Below, one piece after another: positions 55,406 through 64,000 of a stretch of DNA of 64,000 nucleotides. The first letter of the stretch is position 1; each line of letters starts with the position of its first letter. Under the pieces are notes generated by a model, which saw only the letters and a list, made by a program, of their open reading frames with translations, did not search any database and had not been told where the DNA came from. The stretch comes from Erwinia sp. 198 (GTDB taxonomy: Bacteria > Pseudomonadota > Gammaproteobacteria > Enterobacterales > Enterobacteriaceae). The stretch is taken from positions 166,014 through 230,013 of the forward strand of contig NZ_RHUM01000005.1 in assembly GCF_003937915.1 (NCBI RefSeq), in the 5' to 3' direction. A program made the position numbers and the translations under genes.

Positions 55406-57139
55406 ATGAACAGACCCTCATCAACCGGCAGCAGGCTGGTTTCGGAACTGGGCCGCATCGTCGGCCGCGCCCACTTGCTGACCGATCCGCAAAAAACCGA
55501 ACGCTACCGCAAAGGCTTCCGCTCTGGCGAAGGCGAAGCGCTGGCCGTGGTGTTTCCCGGCACGCTGCTGGAACAGTGGCGCATTTTACAGGCCTGCGTG
55601 GCGGCAGACGTCATCGTGCTGATGCAGGCGGCCAATACCGGCCTTACCGAAGGCTCGACGCCAAACGGCAACGATTACGATCGCGATATCGTGATCGTCA
55701 GCACCCGCCGGATGGATAAAATTCAGCTGTTGGATGACGGCAAACAGGTGCTGGCGTTTCCCGGCAGTACGCTTTATCAGCTGGAAAAAATCCTTAAGCC
55801 GCTGGGGCGCGAGCCGCATTCGGTAATTGGTTCCTCCTGCATTGGCGCATCGGTGCTGGGCGGCATCTGCAACAACTCCGGCGGCTCTCTGATTAAGCGT
55901 GGCCCGGCCTACAGCGAAATGGCGCTCTATGCGCAAAAAGATGCCAGCGGCAGGCTGGTGCTGGTAAACCACCTTGGCATTGAGTTGGGCAATACACCGG
56001 AGCAAATTCTCAGCCGGCTTGATGATGAAACCTGGCGGCCTGAAGATGTGCGCCACGACAGACGACACGCGTCGGATCACGACTACGCCGAACGCGTGCG
56101 CGAAGTCGAGGCGGATACGCCGTCGCGCTTTAACGCCGATGCGCGGCGGCTGTTTGAGGCTTCCGGCTGTGCGGGCAAGCTGGCCGTGTTCGCCGTGCGG
56201 CTGGATACCTTCACCAGCGAAAAAGCCCAGCAGGTTTTTTATATCGGCACCAATCAGCCTGCCGTGCTGGACGAGCTGCGCCGCCATATCCTGCAACGCT
56301 TTAACGAACTGCCGGTGGCTGGCGAATATTTGCACCGCGATACGTTTGATATTGCCGAAACTTACGGTAAAGACACCTTTGTGATGATCGATAAACTCGG
56401 CACCGACAAAATGCCGCTGTTTTTCGCGCTGAAAGGCCATGCTGACGCGCTGCTGAAGCGCTTCTCGTTTATCAGGCCCAACCTTACCGACCGCGTAATG
56501 CAAAAAATCAGCGGCCTGCTGCCTTCACACCTTCCCGCCAGGCTGAAAGCTTACCGCGATCGTTTCGAGCATCATCTGATGTTGAAAATGGCCGGGCCGG
56601 GCGTGGAGGAAGCGCGCCGGTACCTGAAAGATTACTTTCAGCAGGCGGACGGCGACTATTTTGAGTGCACGCCGGAAGAAGGCGGCAAAGCCTTTCTTCA
56701 TCGCTTTGCCGCAGCGGGCGCGGCCGTTCGCTATCATGCGGTGCATCAGCAGGAAGTGGAGGATATTCTGGCGCTGGATATCGCTCTGCGCCGTAACGAT
56801 CGCGACTGGTTTGAAAAGCTGCCGCCGGACTTTGACGACGCGCTGGTGCATCGTCTTTATTACGGCCACTTTTTCTGCCACGTCTTCCATCAGGATTACA
56901 TTGTGAAAAAGGGGGTTGACGCGCATGCCCTGAAGGAGAAAATGCTGCAGATCCTCCGCGAGCGCGGCGCGGAATATCCTGCGGAACATAATGTAGGCCA
57001 TCTTTATCAGGCCAAACCGCAGCTGAAAGCTTTTTATCAGCAGCTCGATCCCACCAACAGTTTTAACCCCGGCATCGGCAAAACCACCAGGGCAAAAAAC
57101 TGGGCGGAGTGCGGCTGTACAGGGAAAGCGGAGCGCTGA
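55406..57139 (+). CDS. dld: Quinone-dependent D-lactate dehydrogenase Dld
   Basis: 577 residues (E. coli 571). The FAD-binding PCMH domain has GLTEGSTPNGNDYDRDIVIVS and SSCIGASVLGGICNNSGGSL; the membrane-association and C-terminal cap domains follow. It is a peripheral inner-membrane enzyme that oxidises D-lactate to pyruvate and feeds electrons to quinone. A perfect 9-bp stem (CGGCATGAC/GTCATGCCG, 57149-57171) follows the gene. Confidence 0.95.
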   Translation: MNRPSSTGSRLVSELGRIVGRAHLLTDPQKTERYRKGFRSGEGEALAVVFPGTLLEQWRILQACVAADVIVLMQAANTGLTEGSTPNGNDYDRDIVIVSTRRMDKIQLLDDGKQVLAFPGSTLYQLEKILKPLGREPHSVIGSSCIGASVLGGICNNSGGSLIKRGPAYSEMALYAQKDASGRLVLVNHLGIELGNTPEQILSRLDDETWRPEDVRHDRRHASDHDYAERVREVEADTPSRFNADARRLFEASGCAGKLAVFAVRLDTFTSEKAQQVFYIGTNQPAVLDELRRHILQRFNELPVAGEYLHRDTFDIAETYGKDTFVMIDKLGTDKMPLFFALKGHADALLKRFSFIRPNLTDRVMQKISGLLPSHLPARLKAYRDRFEHHLMLKMAGPGVEEARRYLKDYFQQADGDYFECTPEEGGKAFLHRFAAAGAAVRYHAVHQQEVEDILALDIALRRNDRDWFEKLPPDFDDALVHRLYYGHFFCHVFHQDYIVKKGVDAHALKEKMLQILRERGAEYPAEHNVGHLYQAKPQLKAFYQQLDPTNSFNPGIGKTTRAKNWAECGCTGKAER

Positions 57140-57148
57140 GCCAGATAA

Positions 57149-57171
57149 CGGCATGACCGATAGTCATGCCG
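57149..57171 (+). other. Stem-loop after dld
   Basis: Perfect 9-bp stem CGGCATGAC/GTCATGCCG with loop CGATA, ten bases after the dld stop. There is no T-run, so it is more likely an mRNA 3'-end stabiliser or weak terminator. Confidence 0.55.
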
Positions 57172-57385
57172 CCTCAGACTGCTGACAAAGATAAAGAATA
57201 CATGCGAACCAGACTTTTTGCAGCGAAACCGCAGCCCCGCAGCAGCAGAGGCTGAGCGGACAAGCGGACCGTTTTGGCGCATGGACGCGCCAAACGAGCC
57301 TACAGGGACGTGCGCGTCCGTGTTCCAATCTGCCTCTGCTGCTTTTCACCGGCCCGAACGCGACCTGGTGACAGCATATGAGTTT

Positions 57386-57412
57386 GTCAGCCGGCGGCAT
57401 ATGCCGCCTGAC
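57386..57412. repeat. REP-like palindrome at the 3' end of the MscS-type gene
   Basis: Core GGCGGCAT/ATGCCGCC is a 16-bp perfect palindrome, with outer GTCA/TGAC arms and a 3-base offset. It is placed in the 57140-57414 gap between convergent genes, where REP/BIME elements usually sit. That gap holds no gene. Confidence 0.4.
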
Positions 57413-57414
57413 GT

Positions 57415-59850
57415 TTACGCCTCGCCGTCCTGCACCACCACTTTCTGACCGTTACGCTGCTCGACAATCATCGTCTGCGGCGTGGACAGCACGATGCCTT
57501 CTTTGCGCAGCCGCGTCAGAATATCAAACAGCAGATCGCTCTTCGCGCCGGAAACCTGGCGCGGACTGGTGACGTTGCCGGTCACCGACAGCACAATGCC
57601 GGCCGGGGTAAGATCTTTAAAGGTGACGGAAGGCTCCGGCGTTTCCAGAATGCGCTCGTTATCGACATAAACATCCAGCAGTAGCTGACGCACCCTGACC
57701 GGATCGATATCCAGCGGGAAGGTCAGCGTAATGGTCGCCACGCCCTGCGCGTTACCCATCGTCGCGTTGCGCACGTTCTGCGAGATAAACTGCGAGTTCG
57801 GCACGATCACCGTGGATTTATCGCCCAGCTGAATTTCCGTGGCGCGCACGTTAATACGACGGATATCCCCTTCAATGCCGCTGATACTGACCAGATCGCC
57901 CACTTTTACCGGCCGTTCGGTCAGCAGGATCAGACCAGAGATAAAGTTTTTAACAATTTCCTGCAGGCCAAAACCGATACCCACCGATAAGGCGCTGACG
58001 ATCCAGGCCAGCTTGTTCCACTGCAGCCCCATCACCGACAGCGCCAGCAGTATTACTAATACATAGCCCAGGTTACTGAACAGCGTAATCAGCGACACCC
58101 GCATCCCGGTGTCCATAGTGGTTTTCGGCAGGAAATCCTGATCGAGCCAGCGGCGAGCCGAACGCAGCACGTAGATGCCGACAATCAGACACAGCAGCGC
58201 GTTCAGCACGTGCGCCGGCACGATGTTCAGCGATTCCAGCCCTTTGCCGCCCCAGAACTCAATGGCTTTTTGCACCAGCTCAATCGGCGTGGCGCTGCTG
58301 AAGGTGCCGTTCAGCAAGGCTATCGCGGCGATCAGCACCAGCACGGTTTTACCCAGCGCGCCCAGCAGCGCGGCGACCTGAGAAAGGTGGCGCTCGTCGA
58401 TATTCAGCGAGCGCTGAATGCCTTTACCGGTGGCGTTGCTGGTAGAAAACAGCGATTCGCAGGCGTCGGCCACCAGGTGGCTGAGAATATAAAACGAGCC
58501 GCAGACGATCCCCGCCCAAATCAGCTCGTAGCTCAGAAAGCGCGCCAGCGTGACGTAGCCGATCACCAGCGCCGCCATAATCGCCACGCCGGTTAGCGTG
58601 ATCGCCATCTGGATCAGGCCGACCAGCGTCGATTTGGCTTCAGGCTGCGCGCCTTCCAGCACCAGTTTGCGGCGCACACGATTGGTGCGGAAACTGATAG
58701 AGAGCGCCGCCGCGCCGATCAGCAGCGCGGTGATGCCGTTTGCCATCACCGTGGTGGCGACGCTGGTGTTGGCGCTGCTGTTAAGGTTTTCCAGCGCCTG
58801 AAACACAAATACCAGTCCCGCCATCAGCGGCGGGAAGGGTTTTAACGCCAGCGCTACTTCGTTGGAAATAGTCGGCAGACGCCAGGAAGGCCGACGCGTG
58901 GAGAGAAATGCCCGGCCCAGGCCCGCAATCAGACCGCAGAAGATGCTCAGGCCGACCAGCTTATCGGCAAAGGCGCGTACGTCGTCCGTTACGTCAGGAT
59001 GACGGGTAAAGGCCAAATTCAGGAAGTTAAAGGCCAGCACCACGGCGGCCAGCGTGGTTAGCGCAATCGCGGCGGCAAGAAAGCTGCGGCGCAAACGCCC
59101 TTCCGGCAGACGATGAATACCTACCCACGCCAGAAACTCTTCCATATAGCGGCGTCCGAACGTTGCCACCAGGCCGGCTAACACTATCCATACCACCGTG
59201 CCCATGCGCCAGCCCGGCTGCCAGGCCAGCACCGCTGTATCGGCCAGCTCGTCGAGAAAGCCCTTCACTTTCTCATTGTCATTGCTCTGACTGTTGTACA
59301 GCGGCGACCAGAAGCGCGGCCCGAAAATACTGCCCGCGTTCAGGGCCAGCTGGGTCTTTAGCGCATCGCGGCGCAGGCTGACGATCTGCGTAGACAGGTT
59401 GGTTGCGCCGCTTTTAATCGCGTCCGCCTGGCTAATCTGATCGTCGATTTTTGCCTTCTGGTTTTGCAGATTTTTACGCTTGCTGGTGACTTCCGAGGTC
59501 TCTTTTACGCCGCTTTCCGGCTTCGGCGGCGGGCCGAGCACGTCAAGCTGGGCCTGAAGCTGAGTGCGCTGCGGCGTAATAGCCTGCACCAGCGTGTCGG
59601 CATCGCCGGACAGCTCCTGCGCCATCTCGTTCAGCGCGCTAAGCTTGCTGTCGTTGGTTTCGCCGGAAACCTGCTGTTTAATTTTATCCAGCACCTTCTG
59701 CATTTTAGGCAGCTCAACGGCGGCGTTGAGTTTGGCGGGCGCCTCGGCGGTTTGCTGGCTGGCGTCATCGTCAGCGGCCCAGCTTAGCGCGGGTGAAAAC
59801 GCGATTAGCGCAAACAGGCAGGCGCGTAAAAAAGTCACAATGGTAGACAT
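57415..59850 (-). CDS. DUF3772/MscS-family mechanosensitive channel
   Basis: 811 residues. Signal peptide (LRACLFALIAFSPALSWA), then a periplasmic Gln/Lys-rich coiled-coil part with the DUF3772 domain (about 120-190), about ten membrane helices, and the MscS pore and beta domain (about 590-790: GLQEIVKNFISGLILLTERPVKVGDLVSISGIEGDI). It releases solutes on hypo-osmotic shock. It lies between dld and pbpG, which are adjacent in E. coli. It is of the same large-MscS class as the broken ybiO but is not its displaced copy. Confidence 0.92.
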   Translation of the reverse strand: MSTIVTFLRACLFALIAFSPALSWAADDDASQQTAEAPAKLNAAVELPKMQKVLDKIKQQVSGETNDSKLSALNEMAQELSGDADTLVQAITPQRTQLQAQLDVLGPPPKPESGVKETSEVTSKRKNLQNQKAKIDDQISQADAIKSGATNLSTQIVSLRRDALKTQLALNAGSIFGPRFWSPLYNSQSNDNEKVKGFLDELADTAVLAWQPGWRMGTVVWIVLAGLVATFGRRYMEEFLAWVGIHRLPEGRLRRSFLAAAIALTTLAAVVLAFNFLNLAFTRHPDVTDDVRAFADKLVGLSIFCGLIAGLGRAFLSTRRPSWRLPTISNEVALALKPFPPLMAGLVFVFQALENLNSSANTSVATTVMANGITALLIGAAALSISFRTNRVRRKLVLEGAQPEAKSTLVGLIQMAITLTGVAIMAALVIGYVTLARFLSYELIWAGIVCGSFYILSHLVADACESLFSTSNATGKGIQRSLNIDERHLSQVAALLGALGKTVLVLIAAIALLNGTFSSATPIELVQKAIEFWGGKGLESLNIVPAHVLNALLCLIVGIYVLRSARRWLDQDFLPKTTMDTGMRVSLITLFSNLGYVLVILLALSVMGLQWNKLAWIVSALSVGIGFGLQEIVKNFISGLILLTERPVKVGDLVSISGIEGDIRRINVRATEIQLGDKSTVIVPNSQFISQNVRNATMGNAQGVATITLTFPLDIDPVRVRQLLLDVYVDNERILETPEPSVTFKDLTPAGIVLSVTGNVTSPRQVSGAKSDLLFDILTRLRKEGIVLSTPQTMIVEQRNGQKVVVQDGEA

Positions 59851-59935
59851 GAAAAGTTCCAGATATCAGACAATCGGGCAGGCAAACTCGCGCTATTTTA
59901 GGGGTTTGCCCGCCTGAAAACCAGCAGATGCTTAA

Positions 59936-60874
59936 CTATTCAGTAACGTCGCCGTTACCGCCATTACTGACCATTTCCGCCGCGCGCTGTTTTTTATAGC
60001 TCAGGGCGGCGGCGGGAACCGGAGAAACTTTCCCCGTTTCCAGCCAGCTGCGCAGACGATTAGCGTCGGCAAAGTGGGTATATTTTCCAAAAGCGTCCAG
60101 CACCACCAGCGCCACCGGACGCTGTTTGATGACGGTGCGCATCACCAGGCAGTGGCCCGCCTGATTGGTGAAGCCGGTTTTGGTCAGCTGGATATTCCAG
60201 TCCGGCCGGTAAACCAGATGGTTAGTGTTGCGGAACGGCAGCGTATAGGGTGGATTGGCGAAGGTCGCCATCTCTTCATGGGTGGTGCTCAGCTGCCCAA
60301 GCAGCGGATAGCGCCTGCTGGCGATCAGCAGCTTAGTGAGATCGCGCGCGGTCGACACGTTCTGAATCGACAGCCCGGTAGGCTCTACGTAACGGGTATG
60401 GGTCATGCCCAGCTCGCGCGCTTTCGCGTTCATCGCCCGGATAAAGGCGTCGTAGCCGCCGGGATAGTGATGCGCCAGGCTGGCGGCCGCCCGGTTTTCC
60501 GAGGACATCAGCGCCAGCAGCATCATATCTTTGCGGCTGATTTCGCTGTTTAAACGCACGCGGGAAAAGACGCCGCGCATTTCCGGCGTGTGGCTGATAT
60601 CCACTTTCAACATCTCGTTCATCGGCAGATGCGCATCGAGCGCCACCATCACCGTCATCAGCTTGGTGATAGAGGCCATCGGCCGCACCAGATCGGGATG
60701 GCTTTCGTAAATCACTTTATTCGTGTTGAGATCGACAATCATCGCGCTGCCGGAGGCAATCTGCGGTTGCGCAAGCGAGACCTCGTGTGGGCTGGCAGCG
60801 GCCTGATGCACAGCAACCTGTCCGGAAAAAAGCAGGGCCAAACTTAAAAGAGACAAGCGAATTTTTGCAGGCAT
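59936..60874 (-). CDS. pbpG: D-alanyl-D-alanine endopeptidase PbpG (PBP7)
   Basis: 312 residues. The signal peptide ([21 protein letters not shown]) is followed by the S11 serine-peptidase motifs: SxxK in MASITKLMT, SxN in MSSENRAA, and KTG in [14 protein letters not shown]. It cuts DD-crosslinks in peptidoglycan in the periplasm. The start at MPAKIRL is chosen because it places the signal peptide at the N-terminus; 24 more codons are open upstream. Confidence 0.95.
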   Translation of the reverse strand: MPAKIRLSLLSLALLFSGQVAVHQAAASPHEVSLAQPQIASGSAMIVDLNTNKVIYESHPDLVRPMASITKLMTVMVALDAHLPMNEMLKVDISHTPEMRGVFSRVRLNSEISRKDMMLLALMSSENRAAASLAHHYPGGYDAFIRAMNAKARELGMTHTRYVEPTGLSIQNVSTARDLTKLLIASRRYPLLGQLSTTHEEMATFANPPYTLPFRNTNHLVYRPDWNIQLTKTGFTNQAGHCLVMRTVIKQRPVALVVLDAFGKYTHFADANRLRSWLETGKVSPVPAAALSYKKQRAAEMVSNGGNGDVTE

Positions 60875-61053
60875 TATTGAAAACTTAATCGGGTAGTGAT
60901 TCAGGTATGGCCAGGCCATACGCCGCCGCCGCACAATGCACGCCACACGGGGGCTGGCGGCATCATCATACGATGGCGACTCATCTTTTTCCTAAAGGAT
61001 ATTCGTATCCGGGCGTAACGAAGCCGCCGTCGACGACCCGACGGCGGTGACCG

Positions 61054-61641
61054 TCAGAACAGACGATAACCGTAGCCCCAAAGAACCACGGTCATTGCCA
61101 GCAGCACTTCAAAGACCAGCACGCCAATCGCCAGCGTCGAGCCGGAAAAGCGCAGGCTTTCTTCCCGGTCGATATTCAGAAACATAGGGATGCCGAGATA
61201 CAGCAGATAGCCGGTATAGGCCAGCGCCAGCGCGCCGACAAAAACGCAAAGCCAGACCAGCGGATAAAGCGCGACCAGCCCGCTGATAAACAGCGGCGTG
61301 GCGACATAGCCTGCAAAAACGGTACAGCGTTGCAGGCTGGGACGTTGCGGATAGTTCCGCGCCATCCAGTGGATTACCCTGCCCATCACCGCAACGCCGC
61401 CTAAAATCAGGCCGTAAAACAGAATGGCGAGGGCAAAAGCCGTCATCAGTGACAGCTGAACGGTACGCTGTGCGCCAAAGTCCCAACCCAGTCGGGTGGT
61501 GCCGATAAACGCACAAATCACCGGGATCAGCGCCATCAATAAAACGTGATGGGTATAGTGATGCGAAACGGTTTCGTTTTCTTGCCGGATATCGCGCATT
61601 TCACGGTCAGGATGCGCAAGAAGTCCCCAGACATGGTTCAT
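61054..61641 (-). CDS. yohC: YIP1-family inner-membrane protein YohC
   Basis: 195 residues, same length as E. coli YohC. N-terminal cytoplasmic segment (MNHVWGLLAHPDREMRDIRQE), then five hydrophobic helices typical of Yip1. Function unknown. It is located after pbpG as in E. coli. Confidence 0.93.
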   Translation of the reverse strand: MNHVWGLLAHPDREMRDIRQENETVSHHYTHHVLLMALIPVICAFIGTTRLGWDFGAQRTVQLSLMTAFALAILFYGLILGGVAVMGRVIHWMARNYPQRPSLQRCTVFAGYVATPLFISGLVALYPLVWLCVFVGALALAYTGYLLYLGIPMFLNIDREESLRFSGSTLAIGVLVFEVLLAMTVVLWGYGYRLF

Positions 61642-61860
61642 ATCTTCACTCCTTTAGCTTTGAGAGGCCGCAGCGGGCTGGCGGGTCAGAATAAAGTATA
61701 AACGATCGTAAACTGTTTATTTTTTAAACGCCGCATCCTCAGGCTAAGCAGTTCTGTTTATTACGAAAAAAAGTGCGCTTTCCGGCAACTTTTGTCCCGC
61801 TTTGGCCATCAACGTTTAGACTAAGAGCTTTTAGCGCATTAACCGCAGGAGCAAGGGCAA

Positions 61861-62436
61861 ATGGATATCAATCAACTGATCACGCAGTACGGTTACGTGG
61901 CGCTGTTTTTAGGCTGTATTGCCGAAGGGGAAACCTTCACGCTGCTGGGCGGCGTGGCGGCGCATGAAGGCCTGCTGCACTACGGTCTGGTGGTGCTGGT
62001 GGCGATGGCGGGCGGTATCCTGGGCGATACCGCGCTCTTTTTCCTTGGCCGTTATTACGGCGCAAATATCCTTAAAAAATTTACAAAGCACCAGAAGCAG
62101 ATCAAAAAAGCCAACTCGTTGATCCGTAAGCGGCCGGTGCTGTTTGTGATCGGCGTACGCTTTATGTACGGCCTGAGGATTGTCGGTCCGATTATCATCG
62201 GTTCCAGCCGCCTGAAACCGCAAAAATTTATGCTGCTGAACGTGATTGGCGCGGTGCTGTGGGCGCTGATTTTCGTGTCTCTGGGCTATATCGGCGGCCA
62301 GGTTATCGCGCCGTGGCTGCACACACTGGATCGCCACCTCAAGCAGATTTTCTGGGTGGTACTGATTGTGGCGCTGGTCTGGGGAGTAAGGATTTGGTTT
62401 AAGCGCCGCGCGGCGCGTCAGCCGGATGAGGAGTAA
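61861..62436 (+). CDS. yohD: DedA-family membrane protein YohD
   Basis: 191 residues. DedA motifs: CIAEGETFTLLGG, GGILGDTALFFLGRYYG, and RFMYGLRIVGPIIIGSSRL with the conserved Arg. DedA proteins are linked to undecaprenyl-phosphate and lipid recycling and to proton-motive-force maintenance. The Arg/Lys-rich end (WFKRRAARQPDEE) is cytoplasmic. It is divergent from yohC. Confidence 0.93.
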   Translation: MDINQLITQYGYVALFLGCIAEGETFTLLGGVAAHEGLLHYGLVVLVAMAGGILGDTALFFLGRYYGANILKKFTKHQKQIKKANSLIRKRPVLFVIGVRFMYGLRIVGPIIIGSSRLKPQKFMLLNVIGAVLWALIFVSLGYIGGQVIAPWLHTLDRHLKQIFWVVLIVALVWGVRIWFKRRAARQPDEE

Positions 62437-62441
62437 CGCTG

Positions 62442-62468
62442 GCGGAAAAAGGGCGAGGTCGCCCTTTG
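62442..62468. terminator. Bidirectional terminator between yohD and yohF
   Basis: Stem AAAGGGCGA/TCGCCCTTT with a tight loop. T5 follows on the minus strand for yohF; on the plus strand it follows yohD with a shorter T-run. Confidence 0.75.
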
Positions 62469-62475
62469 CCGTCGG

Positions 62476-63252
62476 CTACTTCTGGATATAGAACTGCGGG
62501 TTCGCCAGCGTAAAGCCGCCGTCTATCACCAAAGACTGGCCGGTGGTGTAGCTTGCCCATTCGGAGCAGAGCCAGGCGACCATGCTGGCTATTTCACGCG
62601 GATCGCCCGGCCGACCTGCCGGGATCTCCGGAACAGAAACATTGTGGGCGTCATCGTCGCTCATGTCGTTCATCGGCGTGGCGATCGCGCCGGGCGCCAC
62701 CGAGTTTACCAGGATCTGGTGCGGCATCAGGCTCAGCGCCATTGATTTGGTCAGGCCGCCCAGCGCATGTTTGGCGGCGGTATAGGCCGTTGAATCCGGC
62801 AGCGGCGTGTGCTCGTGCACCGAGGTGATATTGACAATCCTGCCGCCATCTCCCTGCTCGACCATATGGCGCGCGGCAATCTGTCCACAGATAAACGCGC
62901 CGTCCACGTCCACGGTAAAGACTTTCCGCCAGGATTCGAATGAGGTTTCCAGAAAGGGAGATTTATCGTTGGTACCGGCGTTATTGACCAGGGCGTCAAT
63001 GCGGCCGAATTTGCTGATTAGCGCCTCCAGCGCCTTGCCGCCCTCCTGCGGATCGGCCAGGTCAAGGTGCTGAATTTCCGCTCTCCTGCCCAGTGCACGC
63101 ACCCGCTCCGCCGTATCCTGCGCGCCCTTTTCATCCGAGCGCCAGGTAATGCCGATATCGTACCCCTGCTCCGCTAACATAATCGCGCTGGCCTTGCCTA
63201 TCCCGGAATCGGAAGCGGTAACAACGGCAACTTTCTGCTCTGCTTTACTCAT
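62476..63252 (-). CDS. yohF: Short-chain dehydrogenase/reductase YohF
   Basis: 258 residues of the classical SDR family. The NAD(P) loop is TASDSGIGKASA; NNAGTNDKS follows; the catalytic Ser is in ITSVHEHTPLP and the Tyr-Lys pair in YTAAKHALGG. The end SLVIDGGFTLANPQF matches E. coli YohF. Substrate unknown. The start at MSKAEQK is preceded by GAGGAAACCC; 50 more codons are open upstream without homology. Confidence 0.93.
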   Translation of the reverse strand: MSKAEQKVAVVTASDSGIGKASAIMLAEQGYDIGITWRSDEKGAQDTAERVRALGRRAEIQHLDLADPQEGGKALEALISKFGRIDALVNNAGTNDKSPFLETSFESWRKVFTVDVDGAFICGQIAARHMVEQGDGGRIVNITSVHEHTPLPDSTAYTAAKHALGGLTKSMALSLMPHQILVNSVAPGAIATPMNDMSDDDAHNVSVPEIPAGRPGDPREIASMVAWLCSEWASYTTGQSLVIDGGFTLANPQFYIQK

Positions 63253-63394
63253 GGGTTTCTCCTCGGTCACTGTAAAAAAGCTAAGTATAGATGAGGCAGA
63301 TTCAGCGGCATTTACACTTGCTTGCGCTTCCTGACGCCCGTCCCGCCGCACGCTGGCTATAGTTAAAAAACAATCGGCTACCCGAGGAAGGGGC

Positions 63395-64000
63395 ATGAGC
63401 AAGATAAAAAGAAAGATCGAGGATCATGGCGTTATCGGGGATTTACGCACCTGTGCTTTAGTCGCCAACGATGGCGCAATCGACTACTTTTGCTGGCCGG
63501 ATCTGGACAGCCCGTCCGTGTTTACCGCGCTGCTGGACGGCGACGAAGCGGGCCTGTTCAGCATTGAGCCTGACTGGCCGGAGGCGCGCCGCCAGCAGCT
63601 TTATCTGCCTGATACCAATATTCTGCAAACCCGCTGGCTGGATCGCAAAGGCGTGGCGGAGATTACCGACTATATGCCGCTTTGCCAGCCAGAAGACCGG
63701 CAGCCGCGTCTGATCCGACGGGTTAAGGTCATTCATGGCGAAGCAACGTTTACGCTGCGCTGTGCGCCGGTTCATGACTATGCCCGCGCGGAGACTACGG
63801 CCAGCCTGAGCGAGGGCGATGTACTGTTCAGCGCGGAGAACCAGCCCACGCTGCGGCTGAGCGGTAAAGCTGACTTCCAGCTGGCGCGCAATGCGGCAAC
63901 TTCTACTTTTACCTTACGGGCTGGCGAACACCGCGAGTTCGTGCTGGGCTGCGCGGACGACGAGAAGGTGGATGAGGAAAAGACCGCGCTGTGTTTCCAG
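63395..64000 (+). CDS. GH15-type glucoamylase/trehalase-like protein (partial, runs off the window)
   Basis: First 202 codons, open to the last base. KIEDHGVIGDLRTCALVAND and GAIDYFCWPDLDSPSVFTALLDG are the usual start of the trehalase-like N-terminal domain of GH15 proteins, followed by beta-sandwich strands. The (alpha/alpha)6 catalytic domain must lie beyond the window. Full-length members are about 600 residues and cytosolic, acting on alpha-glucosides such as trehalose. The ATG follows GAGGAAGGGG. Confidence 0.88.
   Translation, partial: MSKIKRKIEDHGVIGDLRTCALVANDGAIDYFCWPDLDSPSVFTALLDGDEAGLFSIEPDWPEARRQQLYLPDTNILQTRWLDRKGVAEITDYMPLCQPEDRQPRLIRRVKVIHGEATFTLRCAPVHDYARAETTASLSEGDVLFSAENQPTLRLSGKADFQLARNAATSTFTLRAGEHREFVLGCADDEKVDEEKTALCFQ

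Overview
The window is chromosomal DNA from an enterobacterium, most likely of the Erwiniaceae (Pantoea/Mixta/Erwinia group). Most genes are close orthologues of E. coli genes, in E. coli-like order, at about 55-60% GC. No rRNA, tRNA, CRISPR array, transposase or integrase was seen. About 60 intact genes and five broken ones are supported.

Block 1 (about 0.2-39.8 kb) corresponds to the E. coli 18-min region. It holds a dimanganese catalase, a DUF4385 protein, glutathione importer gsiABCD with iaaA, divergent moeAB, a Cache-GGDEF cyclase, a coiled-coil protein with a perfect heptad repeat, the ABC-F protein YbiT, an inositol/sugar-type MFS porter, an EmrAB/outer-membrane-factor tripartite pump, ybiR, mntR, the tiny mntS with an MntR box, ompX, rhtA, dps, ybiI, glnHPQ, rlmF, a flavin reductase-like protein, a 5'-nucleotidase, an M20 amidohydrolase, ybiB and dinG with a LexA box. 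Between glnQ and rlmF, where E. coli has ybiO, the DNA is AT-rich. The ybiO gene is a wreck split in two. A 603-residue calcineurin-type phosphoesterase with a lectin-like tail lies between the pieces, and a decayed inverted copy of the same gene lies just upstream.

Junction (39.8-41.7 kb): a DUF3750 protein, a headless XRE-type HTH remnant and a GNAT acetyltransferase join block 1 to DNA that lies far away in E. coli (about 47 min).

Block 2 (41.8-64 kb) follows E. coli mlrA-yohO-yehWXY-osmF ... bglX-dld-pbpG-yohC-yohD-yohF. A truncated MFS gene, idi, a Suppressor-of-fused-like protein and an MpaB-type oxygenase are inserted after osmF. An AT-rich island (49.8-52.95 kb) then carries two consecutive muramidase + periplasmic-partner modules: an intact pesticin-like muramidase overlapping an LprI-type lysozyme inhibitor, and a GH24-type lysozyme with one in-frame amber codon followed by a small exported protein. 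A large DUF3772/MscS channel sits between dld and pbpG. A GH15-type glucoamylase/trehalase-like gene runs off the right edge.

Recurring roles are small-molecule import (GSH, Gln, osmoprotectants), manganese and oxidative-stress handling (Mn-catalase, MntR/MntS, Dps), envelope and peptidoglycan functions (PbpG, OmpX, muramidases, inhibitors) and c-di-GMP/curli-type control (GGDEF protein, MlrA). The most unusual parts are the two AT-rich islands: the duplicated phosphoesterase inside ybiO and the tandem muramidase/inhibitor modules.
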